Shown here: positions 12,301-22,306 of the stretch, piece by piece | Layout of the letters: each line of letters starts with the position of its first letter | Position numbering within the stretch: the first letter of the stretch is position 1 | Source of the DNA: Spongilla lacustris | Taxonomy: Eukaryota > Porifera > Demospongiae > Spongillida > Spongillidae | DNA length: 64,000 nucleotides | Assembly: GCA_949361645.1 (NCBI GenBank) | Contig: OX442418.1 | Coordinates: 12,000,632-12,064,631 of the forward strand | Direction of reading: 5' to 3' | Notes under the pieces: generated by a model | What the model was told of the DNA's origin: nothing | The model's database searches: none | Seen by the model: the letters and a program-made list of their open reading frames with translations, nothing else | Translations under genes and position numbers: made by a program

Positions 12301-15095
12301 TAGGCTTCCTCCCACCCCTCCTCCCCAGGCCACCCACGGCTAGCCTTCCTCCCACTCTTCCCCAGGCCACTCACAGCTAGGACTGGCCGAGGCGCTGCTT
12401 GGCTTCCGCTTGCTCAGCTGTTTTCGCTGTCTTTCAAGCTCCTCCCTCTGACGTGAAATGGCTTCCTGGCGCTGGGCCAGCTCAGAGAAGGCGTGGCCAT
12501 CTACCCATGTCTCCACAAACTGGGCACCCTGCCTGCAAGGGGAGTGGGAGTGGGGAGGAGTGAGAGGTGGGAGGGTGAGAGGAGTGAGAGGTGAGCAATG
12601 AGGAGGTGGGTTGGGTGAGGGTGGGGGATAGGGTTGGGAGGATGTATGGAGTACCTCTTGTTGTGGAAGTGGCCAAGACGGGACTGGTTCCGCACACTCT
12701 CTTGGCTTCTCTCCTTCTTCTCCGCTACACACTGGGTGGGAGGGGGAGGAGTGAGGATAGGAAGGGGAGGAGTGAGAATAGGAAGGGGAGGAGTGAGTGA
12801 GGATGGAAGGGAGGAGTGAGTGAGGATGGGAAGGGGAGGAGTGAGTGAGGATGGGAGCGAGGAGTGAGTGAGGATGGGAGGGAGGAGTGAGTGAGGATGG
12901 GAGGGAGGAGTGAGTGAGGATGGGAGGGAGGAGTGAGTGAGGATGGGAGGGAAGAGTGAGTGAGGATGGGAGGGAGGAGTGAGGATGGGAGTGAGGAGTG
13001 AGGATGGGAGAGGGAGGAGTGAGCAAGTGAGAGGAGGTAGGGAGAGGGATGAGGCAGATAAGGATGGAAATGAAGGGAGGGAGTAGACGAAGGAGTAAGG
13101 GAAGGGGACCTTGGTGGTAAGGTAAATGATCACACACCTTCTCTGTGAGAAGTTCCTTGTTCACTGACACACACTAGGGAGGGAGGGAAGCTGTAGTTAC
13201 ATTTTGGTGAGAGGGTAGGTGAAGGACCCTGAGGGACAGGTGAGGGATAGGTGAGGGGCCCTGAGGGGTAGGAAAGGGTAGGTGAGGGGGGTAACCTTGC
13301 TTAGTTGTGTCAGGGATGTCTCCAGCTTCTCCTTACAGGCCCCAAGACATCTCTCCAGCTCAGCTATGCGCTATGGAGCATTATGTAAGAGGGAGGTGAG
13401 GGTGAAGGAGAGGATAAGGGGGAGGGAAGGGAGGGAGGGGAGGGAGGAAGGGAGGAAGGGGAGGGAGGAAGGGAGGGAAGGGAGGAAGGGAGGGAGGGGG
13501 AAGGAGAGGAGAGAGGGAGGGGAGGAGGGATCAGTCAAAAAAAAGTGAGGGAAGGAAGGGAGAGAAGAAGAGAGAGAGGGAGGGAAGGGAGGGAGGGAGC
13601 AAAAGGAAGAAATGAGGGAGGGAAGGGGAAGAAGAGTTGAAATGGGGGTGGGCAGTGAGGTACACATGGCCACAACCACCTCTTGAAGTGATGACTGAAC
13701 CATCTTTCCCTCCATCTCCGTAATGCCGCTGGAAGTCAGGTCCGTCTGCAGACAGAAGAGAAATCAGTGACGGAAAGAGGCAGCACTAGTCCCCAGTCCA
13801 TTAGTGTTGACTGCATGCACTATAGTTTTTGGTATGTATTTTTAGCCTGACATAACCGAGTAAATACTATTTCTGTCGGGAATTTAGCTCCTGCCTGGTG
13901 CATAATTGCTGGATGAAGGTGATTGGTCACACTGTGGCGGCACACAGATCAGGGCCACGTGGTGGAGGGTAGGAGAGAAGTGCGTGTTACTTTGTTCTGT
14001 GTGTTGTGTTGTGTTCTGTTGTGCCATAGGGCTCTTCCTTACTCAGATAGACTCGAGTGCAGTACACTGGACTTAAGGAAAGAATGTTTTGGGTCTGCAG
14101 CACGATATTTCCCCTCTAAGGAGGTTTTTTTCCTTCAGTCGGGAGTTTGTTCCCCTGAGGACAGTGTGGGCCCCCTGCCTCAGAATAGCCCACACATGCC
14201 CCCTGGCCAACACATGGCCCCTGCATGCACAGGTCACAGTTAGGCACAGGCTATTATGTTCTGTACATGTGTGTTGTTCAACGTTAAGCACAGGTTATTT
14301 TATGCTGTGTATGGAGTACAGTTTATTCAGGCCTAGTTGTAAAGTCTGCACCATGCTAGTCTCGTGCACAGTAATGCTGCTATTCTGGTCACCTCGCATG
14401 GGCATGGGAAGAACAGGTGTTAATCATTAATATCACATGCACTTCCACCTCTCACCACCCTGAATCCCGCCCACCACCTCCCATGCCATGCCCGCTCTCC
14501 CCAACCAACCTGGACCGCGCAGTCTTTGAAAAGTTGCGATTTCGATGGGAAAAACTCGCTGATCTTGCGAGTGCCGTCGATGCGTGGGGTTTTGCCTGTT
14601 ATTATTTTTTAGCAGCGGTAGTGATAGGGATGTGGAAACGATAGCGTGTAAAAGCAACCTCTGCACGATCAGTTCTCACCGGCTCCATTGGCTCTGTTGT
14701 CTGGAGACGCTAACGCTCTTTTCCGCCTCCCGCCCAAATCATCGTGATCGCTTGATATCGACCTGTTGCTGAGGTTTGAATCGGTGGAGTTTATTATTGC
14801 CTGCTGAAAAAAAAAAACGCGGGGAGAAAAGCTTAAAAGCACCGCGTAGGTAGCCGCTCCATCACGCATAGAAACGAGCATCTAACCTTCCCTAGGAACC
14901 GCGCCTCCAGCAGCTCCCGCTTCAGAGGGTCCAGGCTCTCCAAGCCCGAGAGGTTGTCTCCCGCGCTTCCAGATCCTGCAAACCGAGGGGCTCGGATTGC
15001 GAGACCTGAAGGTAATGACGAGGAGACGTACCTTGCTCGTCCGGGCGCTCCCACGAATATTCGTTTCCAGTGTCTGGGCCCGCTTGTATATCCAT
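6514..15095 (-). CDS. TLK: Tousled-like serine/threonine kinase, complete, 21 exons
   Basis: Coding exons in transcript order: 15095-15032, 14975-14887, 14803-14680, 14595-14510, 13745-13680, 13370-13296, 13173-13138, 12731-12655, 12532-12375, 10956-10893, 10823-10757, 10514-10417, 10203-10122, 9209-9118, 8552-8507, 8453-8328, 7857-7770, 7572-7385, 6974-6921, 6846-6739, 6633-6514. They sum to 1908 nt, 635 residues (human TLK2 about 770). The N-terminus has [15 protein letters not shown] and GTRKISEFF, both TLK-specific. The coiled-coil segment has SRLGHF, WVDGHAF and [16 protein letters not shown]. The kinase domain shows the glycine loop [15 protein letters not shown] lysine, HFDLKP catalytic loop, [16 protein letters not shown] and [16 protein letters not shown]. 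TLKs phosphorylate the histone chaperone ASF1 during replication-coupled chromatin assembly. The catalytic loop has HFD where human TLKs have HYD, a mild change. The shorter N-terminus lacks most of the low-complexity linker. Confidence 0.96.
6985..7384. other. TLK intron 18, AT-rich
   Basis: No coding exon or recognisable element. The AT-rich stretch at 6990-7020 and 7200-7320 and a short AC run next to the donor at 7384 are the only visible structure. Confidence 0.4.
8628..9050. repeat. Minisatellite in a TLK intron
   Basis: About 16 imperfect copies of a 24-30 bp unit built on GTGTGATGGTGTGCATATGT and GTTGATGT. Read on the minus strand it gives long open frames rich in His, Thr and Ser. 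These are products of the repeat and not genes. It sits between TLK exons 14 and 15. Confidence 0.85.
9299..9375. repeat. CA/CG-rich microsatellite in a TLK intron
   Basis: Two CA tracts, 9299-9320 and about 9340-9375, separated by ACGTACATACACACACGTGT. Both lie between TLK exons 13 and 14. Confidence 0.8.
9642..9746. mobile_element. Short palindromic MITE, family A (copy 2)
   Basis: It begins CCTCGGCCCCAGACCCAACG and ends with the inverted sequence reading GGGTCTGGGGCCGAGACTAG. The inner block GATGTGATCCATCCGCAGCTG is shared with copy 1 at 3927-4017. It lies in the TLK intron between exons 13 and 14. Confidence 0.8.
9882..10087. mobile_element. Foldback element close to the TLK glycine-loop exon
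   Basis: Two arms of about 95 bp are inverted copies. The left arm runs from AGACCCTCGCGTGGATGGAG to TTACATCAGGAG. The right arm runs from CTCCTGACGTAATAA to CCATCCACGCGATGGTCT. The loop is only a few bases. It has no coding capacity and ends 35 bp from the splice donor of TLK exon 13, which encodes the ATP-binding glycine loop. Confidence 0.8.
10206..10380. repeat. Minisatellite in a TLK intron
   Basis: Imperfect tandem copies of a 20-35 bp unit built on GTGGGTATGAGTGCATGTAG. It begins immediately at the acceptor side of TLK exon 13 on the minus strand, so the intron consists mostly of this repeat. Confidence 0.8.
11215..11965. repeat. 12-bp minisatellite, about 62 copies, in a TLK intron
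   Basis: Tandem 12-mers AAGGTCAGCATT, AAGGCCAGCATT, AGGGTCAGCATT and AGGGCCAGCATT fill about 750 bp of the intron between TLK exons 9 and 10. Because 12 is a multiple of three and no unit variant makes a stop, several frames on both strands stay open for 250-320 codons, giving repeated four-residue peptides. These frames are artefacts of the period. The order of unit variants repeats in blocks of about 108-180 bp, showing higher-order duplication. Confidence 0.95.
11970..12110. repeat. Dispersed repeat with TCTGGCAACTTGTCT core (copy 1)
   Basis: Contains TTTTCTGGCAACTTGTCT, then a TTGGATTTT-GTCAAAT block, and later TTGTCGCCAGAAAACAGAAA, partly inverted relative to the start. Similar blocks recur at about 16815-16950 and 17540-17650, so this is a dispersed non-coding family. 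Confidence 0.55.
12741..13020. repeat. GA-rich minisatellite in a TLK intron
   Basis: Tandem copies of a 20-24 bp unit around GAGTGAGTGAGGATGGGAGG between TLK exons 7 and 8. On the minus strand it becomes a long pyrimidine tract. The frames encoding Pro/Ser/His-rich peptides here are not genes. Confidence 0.85.
13386..13640. repeat. Purine-rich low-complexity tract in a TLK intron
   Basis: GGGAGGGA/GGAAGGGA-type low-complexity sequence. In the sense of the TLK transcript it is a long CT tract just upstream of the acceptor of exon 6. Confidence 0.8.
13746..14509. other. TLK intron 4
   Basis: No exon seen on either strand. Two TTCTGTGTGTTGTGTTGTG-like words at about 13990-14030, and a TTATGTTCTGTACATGTGTG / TTTATGCTGTGTATGGAG pair at 14250-14320, hint at local duplication only. 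Confidence 0.4.
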
Positions 15096-15336
15096 CCCAC
15101 TTTTCTGTTTTTATATATTTTTTATTTTGATGTTGTTGCAAATACTTCTCTAATTAATGCGCATCCATTCCACGTGGAATCCAGCTGTCGCACCGTGGGA
15201 GCTCAAGTCAGTTTAACCATACACGGCAGTCGCAGTGAGGTGGTCCTAGATCGCTGCGACTAGATTCTCATCCACTTGCGGACGCAGCTGTAGACGAATA
15301 CTTTCGATCGAACTAGCGCGGGCTGGAAATTTTTTA
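15096..15336. promoter_or_regulatory. Putative bidirectional promoter between TLK and NOL11
   Basis: The TLK ATG (minus) and the NOL11 ATG (plus) are 241 bp apart, head-to-head. No TATA box sits at a clear position. CACGTGG at about 15171 and GC-rich words around 15185-15300 are visible. A shared promoter is inferred from the spacing only. Confidence 0.6.
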
Positions 15337-18300
15337 ATGGGCGTCTTCACCGACGTGTGTGTCCTTAGCCACCAGAAGGACTGCCTCGGTGTGAGCGAGG
15401 GGTCCAAGGAAGGCCGCGTGATCTGCACGTACGCCTCAAGCGTGGAAGTTTATAACGTTAGTTGGGGAGGAAGGGAGGGAGGGATGGAGTTGTTGATCGT
15501 GACACGTGACACGCATTTGCACCCTCGCTATTAGGCTCAGGATCACAGCCTCGAATGCACCTGGCCGCTTGGGAGTGCAGACCGCGTCACGTGCGCAACG
15601 GTATACCATGTGTCCACTGCCAAGTACTACACCGTGTGTAATAAGACCGAGCTGGTCTGTTGGACGGCTTCGGAGACCGGAGTCGTACGAAAAGAGGTGG
15701 GTGGAGCCACTGACAGTCATCAAGGATGATGCATAGGCAACACTCATGCCCACCTACCCACTGGCACACACTACACACTCACCTATCCACCGGTACACTA
15801 GACACTCACCTGTCCACACACACACCTATCCACACACACACTATACACCCACCTATCCACTCACCTGTCCACTCGCTGGTGTGGGAGGGATTCATTTGTA
15901 TTGGCCTGTTAGGTTTGTTTTCTTGTTTAGATTTGAGACATTTCTTTCGACTTCCTGACCTCCCCTTCCCTCCACTCCTCCCCTCCCTTCACTCATCCCC
16001 TTCCCTTCACTCCTCTCCTTCCCTCCACTCCTCCCCTTCCCTTCACTCCTCCCCTTCCCTCCCCTTCACTCCCCTTCACTTCCCTTCACTCCTCCCCTTC
16101 TCTCTACTCCTCTTCACTCTTCCCCTTCTCTCCACTCCTCTTCCCTTCCCTCCTTCCATCTTCCTTCCCAGCTCAATTCCCCTATCCACTGCCTCCTTGC
16201 ACCTTGTACACTTCCATACATTGTCGTAGTCTACAGCGATGGAAGCATCGGTACACAAGATGGTGACCAATCGGTGAAGGCCTTTGATGGCAGAACCAGA
16301 CGGACGGTGTCCACACCAGTGTGGGTTGGGTCATGTGGGTGGGGCATTGTCTGCAAGAGGTTAATTTGATGTTAATAAATCTACAGTGTCCAGGCTGCCC
16401 TACTTGGGAACGTAGGTGGACACGAGGCTGCTTTGCTGCTGTGCAACCATGGCAACCAGAGCACACTGTGTGTGTGCCCACTGGGGGCAGCTGGCCCTGA
16501 AGCCATGACTAAGCACAAGTTGGCTGACACCAAGGTAGCCCCTCCCTCATGTAGCTCCTCCCCTTTGGTTTGTACCCTCTGTGTGTGTATGTGTGTGTGT
16601 GTGTGTAGGTGTGTGTATGTGTGTAGGTGTACTCCCTCCTCACCCCTTCTACAAATCCCATGACTTCATATCACAGATTGTGCCAGCGTTGCCAGTGCAC
16701 ACGGCTACTCAAATAGAATATAATGTATCTGTGTGTATGTGTATATATGTGTGTGTGAGGGTGTGTGTGTGTGTGTGTAAGGCCCGGCATGCGCAGGTCA
16801 ACTTCTGATTGGCTTTTTTTCTTCTGGGCAACTTGTCTAATTGTAGGATTTTTTCTGGTCAAATGGTTTTGAGGACAATAGCACGTGATTAGTTGCTTAA
16901 ATTGGTGAACCAATTTGTTCTATTCTGAGCGACTTGTTGCCTTAAAGAGTGAAGAGGTTTGCTGATAGTTGCCCAGAAGTGTGCCACCCATAAGGATGAA
17001 GGGCGGGGGGGAGGGGGGGGGGTGAGAGGGAGGAGAGTGAGTCAGGGTGTGTATTTGGTTTAGCACCATACGTACCTCTGTCAAGTATTCACTTTCATTT
17101 CATTTGTAAAGAATGACACGTGTTGTTCTGGAGTGTGATGTGAGATCCATTGGGTGGTCTGTACTGTGTCACCTGAAGGGGGCGTGGCACATCACATACA
17201 TATCTGCATACTTAAACTCTATACATAACCATGCATAATTCCATACATATCTGCATACTTAAACTCCATACATAACCATACATAACTCCTTACATAACTT
17301 TGTACATAACTTCGTACCAATCAGTGAAGCTCAAACACATCTTTGCGAAAGATAAGCTAGGGCACACATCACATTCAACACACAAGTCCCCTCCTCCTAT
17401 CACTTTAGGGGACAATCGATACATTTCATTGACATGTGCAGTTCAACGTGACTACAGAACGTTCAGATTAGCAACATTTAATAGACTCCACTTGGCCAGG
17501 ATATTAATTAGAAAACCAAATCTGGTCTTTGGACTGGCCAGACCCATTTCTGGTTTGCTTCTGGGTGACTTGTCTGCAAATCCCTTTATCTTTCTGGTGA
17601 CTTGGGGCTCTAAATAGAAAGGCTTTCTATTTTCTGGCAACAAATCACTAAACCACAAGCAACTACAGTGGAAACCATCACACTTGGACCTATAATTATT
17701 TTTCTACTGTAATTTTGTTCGCTTTAATATATATTTCAGTAACAATTAGCTAAATTATATTGCAAATTAGTCAACATAGGTATGGTGCAAAATAAATTTG
17801 TAAGTAAATACTGAAAGTTTTAAAGGATCATGTGACTATTTACTTTCATTATAAACACTTGTTGTGACCCTGGTACTAAAAAAATTTGTAAGCTGAATTC
17901 CTCCTCCTGTATTTCATCAAATTTGCAATATATATCTAAAGAACAAGCATTCACAACCTTTGGCCACTTTTTTTAAGTCAATGCAATTCATTGTATGATT
18001 GCCAGAAAATGGCAGAGGTTTTCAGGTACTTGGTTCTGATAGCACTTTAACAGCAAAGGAAAGTTTGTGGCCTTTGAAGTATGTCTTAGCGATGGACCGA
18101 ACATGTGACGACTCGGAAGGTGACAGCATAAGAGTGCAATATAATATGGCCTTTTGTGAGCTAAAAGTGCACATCTAGCTCGATAAAACCGTAACTATTT
18201 ACCTGACTTAAAAATGGATGTGGCCAAACACAAATTTGGTTGAAGATGTATTGGCTACAGGTGGAGGAATTCTATTAACAATTTTTTTTTAGTACGAGGG

Positions 18301-21300
18301 TCACAACAAGTATTTATAACGAAAGTAGTCACCTGATGCTTTCAAATATTTTTGCACTATATCTGCGCTTTCTGATTTGCATTTGAGCTCATTATATTCG
18401 AGTGAACAAAATTACAGTAGAAAAAAATTATAGGTCCAAGTGTGATGCTGTCACCTTCAAAGCTATTTAACAACACAATCCCACAATTGTATGTATGCAG
18501 GGCTTTACACGTAGTAGGAAGTATGAGATTGGGTTGGGTTGCCATGGTTACGGATCTAATTATGCTTCATTGCTTCCACTACAGGCCACTCAGATTTGCA
18601 TTTGTGGACAGACAGTTATCCTTCTAGGTAAGGAAGTGTTGGGTAAAGGAGGTGAAGCCATGTGTGTGAGGTCTATGATGTAGAGCTGTGTGTTAGGGCT
18701 ATGTTGTACAGCTGTGTATGGTGTACAGCTGTATGTGAGGGCTATGTTGTACAGCTGTGTATGGTGTACAGCTGTGTGTGAGGGCTATGGTGTACAGCTG
18801 TGTGTGAGGGCTATGGTGTACAGCTGTGTATGGTGTACAGCTGTGTGTGAGGGCTATGGTGTACAGCTGTATGTGAGGGCTATGGTGTACAGCTGCTATG
18901 GTGTACAGCTGTATGTGAGGGCTATGGTGTACAGCTGCTATGGTGTACAGCTGTGTAATTGTCTACTGATTCAATATGGAGCAGCATTAGTACTCACATT
19001 ATAAATAGTGTTAGTGTACAGCCATGTTAAGATGGTGTGTTGCCATGGCAAACACCCTTGGGTGACATAATCACCTGCCCTGCCCGTGACACTCTGTATT
19101 CTTTACAATGATGCATTGTGTGTTCGCAGATTCCCAGGGGACTGTGCACACGTTGGAACTAGATGTGGCTTCTCCACAGCTCAAGAAGATGGTTACCATG
19201 GTGATGGTACACCCAGAGCAGCTGCTGGTCGCTGTGGATACGAGTCACTTTGTGGTTGCCTATGGCAACAGCATGAGCATCTGGGAGACTGTGTACGGGA
19301 CATGTCAGGGCAGGTTGGAGCCTGGATATGCCAACATAACAGGAGTACGTTGGTGGGCTCCCACTTATCATAGAGGCCACACAATAAATAATTGTGGTGA
19401 GGGGGAAGGGGTGACCTCTGTGGAGTGAGGGGGAACCTCCCACTTATTATGGCTGCTGTGCACAATTAAGTCACCATGACAACATCAAGAACAATAGACT
19501 ATCAACACTGATTAGGTTTCATTCACAGAACCCACCTGTGGAGGAGGGGGGTCCCATTGGTTATGGAAGGATGGTGGGAGTGTCCCATGGTGTGTACCCA
19601 CAATTTCATCTCTCCATTCCCTGCAGGTGTACTCCAGTGGAGGTGTGCTTTACATGGTTTGCGATGCGGGAGTGGCTATATGTAGTGTCCATTGCCCCCC
19701 GGGGGGCATTGCCAGTGCCCTCGGCAGAAAGGATGCAAAGGATGTGGCCAGCAGCTGCCTCCTGGTAGCACCTGCTTGGCTTCTTCCAAAGCAGGTCAGG
19801 GGAACACAAAGTCGATGTTAGAGAGGAACTCCATGATGTTGATGTTAGGGAAGGAGAGTACCCTTTATTGTTCCTCTCTCCCTCCCTCCTATCCTCCCTC
19901 CCCCTCCCTCCCTCCCTCCCTCCCTCCCTCCCCCTCCCTCCCTCTCTCCCTCCCTCCCCCTCTCCTTCCCCTCTCCCCCTCCCTTCCCTCTCCTTCCCCT
20001 CTCCCCCTCCCTCCCCTCTCCCCCTCCCTCTCCCTCCCCTCTCCCTCCCTCCCCCTCTCCCTCCCTCTCCCTTCCCTCTCCCCCTCCCTCCCTCCCTCCC
20101 TCCCTCCCTCCCTCCCTCCCTCCCTCCCTCCCTCCCTCCCTCCCTCCCTCCCTCCCTCCCTCCCTCCCTCCCTCCCTCCCTCCCTCCCTCCCTCCCTCCC
20201 TCCCTCCCTCCCTCCCTCCCTCCCTCCCTCCCTCCCTCCCTCCCTCCCTCCCTCCCTCCCTCCCTCCCTCCCTCCCTCCCTCCCTCCCTCCCTCCCTCCC
20301 TCCCTCCCTCCCTCCCTCCCTCCCTCCCTCCCTCCCTCCCTCCCTCCCTCCCTCCCTCCCTCCCTCCCTCCCTCCCTCCCTCCCTCCCTCCCTCCCTCCC
20401 TCCCTCCCTCCCTCCCTCCCTCCCTCCCTCCCTCCCTCCCTCCCTCCCTCCCTCCCTCCCTCCCTCCCTCCCTCCCTCCCTCCCTCCCTCCCTCCCTCCC
20501 TCCCTCCCTCCCTCCCTCCCTCCCTCCCTCCCTCCCTCCCTCCCTCCCTCCCTCCCTCCCTCCCTCCCTCCCTCCCTCCCTCCCTCCCTCCCTCCCTCCC
20601 TCCCTCCCTCCCTCCCTCCCTCCCTCCCTCCCTCCCTCCCTCCCTCCCTCCCTCCCTCCCTCCCTCCCTCCCTCCCTCCCTCCCTCCCTCCCTCCCTCCC
20701 TCCCTCCCTCCCTCCCTCCCTCCCTCCCTCCCTCCCTCCCTCCCTCCCTCCCTCCCTCCCTCCCTCCCTCCCTCCCTCCCTCCCTCCCTCCCTCCCTCCC
20801 TCCCTCCCTCCCTCCCTGTGAAGGATGTGGCTGTGTGGGATCGGGAGGTGTCTAAGGAAAGTCAGGAGGTAGCCAAATGGCTGAGAGTACTGCTCGACCC
20901 AGCTGAGGTAAGGGGAAAACACCTTAACTTGGTGTGGGAGTATAACAATACCTTATTGTGTGCAAACACAGACCACTTGAATGATGACCAGGTGCCATAG
21001 ATGATACCCCAGGGGTGGGGAGGGAGGGAGGTAGGGGAGGGTGAGGAAGGAGGTAGGGGAGGGTGAAGGAGGGAGGTAGGGGAGGGTGAGGGAGGGAGGT
21101 AGGGGAAGGTGAAGGAGGGAGGTAGGGGAGGGTGAGGGTTGTATTGTCTGTTGTGCTGTGCTGGTCCATCTCTTAACTATCTCCAGACTCCTACTCTGGA
21201 GAGCTTCAGTGCACAGGAAATGCTCCACCCACTTCCTCCCGGCCCTGCTGTGGAGGCAGTGGTGAGACGCGTGCTGGAAGAGGAAAGGTTCTGGGGAAGA

Positions 21301-22247
21301 GACGTCCTCAAGAGGTGCCTCACTTCTTCCCCCTTCCCTGTTGGGTGAGTGTAGGAGTGGTAGAGTCCCCAGGCCTATATTGTGTTCAGCTTTTCAGTGT
21401 GTTGTCTTCAGGCAGCTGAGAAGGTTGGTGGAGCGTTGCCTGGGGAACAAGGATTGGGTTAGTGGTGGGAGGGGGTAGGGTCACCCCTGTGTGATGGCTT
21501 GTACTTCTGTAGCCACTGCTGGTCACGACCTTGGAGTGTGCTGGGGGCGGGATCCCTGAAGATGTGCTTGCAAGGCTTCTGGAGGTGGTCATAAAGTATG
21601 TTGTTTGACCACACCCCTTATTGGTCTGGCATATTGCAATCCAGCGGTTTTGGTTTTGTTTTGAAATTGTTTTCAGTCTTCCTGTCAAGGTGAAAGCGTG
21701 GAACGAGAAAGTGCGCCAGAACAAGCTTCTGTATCCTTACATGGTTATGTTGGGGAGGGGGAGGAGGAGTATCCTTATATGGTTATATGGGGAGGGGGGG
21801 AGGGAGTATCCTTATATGGTTATATTGGGGAGGAGGGAGCTCGTGCCAATGATATGCACCCTTACATCGTGATATGCCACTGTTTGCAATAACATAAACC
21901 CTTAGAATAGCTGATGGTTTTATGTCGTAGGCAATAATTGATCTCCAGGAAGATGGGGGGGAAAGGCTATAAGTGGAGGTCACTGATTGGGGATATGGGA
22001 TATGTTGTCCTCCAAACTCCCACAAAATAATGGAAGTATGTTGAAAAGTCCATATGTGGACCCAAATAGTCCAGGGGATGGGTGGTGAGCATTGATTAGT
22101 GGGAGAGGTTGTGTTTGTGGGTTGACCTTTGTGCTGTGTCTAGCTTTCCCCTAACCTGGACAACAATAGCACACTGATCCTGACCCAACCACACGATGAT
22201 GCAGCTCTGGTGGGACCTCTCAGTGCAATGTCCCTTCCAGCAGTCAT

Positions 22248-22306
<59 letters not shown>

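Noticed and set aside
16725..18584. Possible missing exon of NOL11 in the long intron 5
   Set aside because: Exons 5 and 6 join in phase 0 and the protein aligns through the join without a gap, so no extra exon is needed. The intron is mostly repeat and foldback DNA.
19606..20922. Open frames of 317-438 codons with PPSL or GGRE repeats
   Set aside because: They arise from the CCCT microsatellite in NOL11 intron 8. Only the flanking exons are coding.
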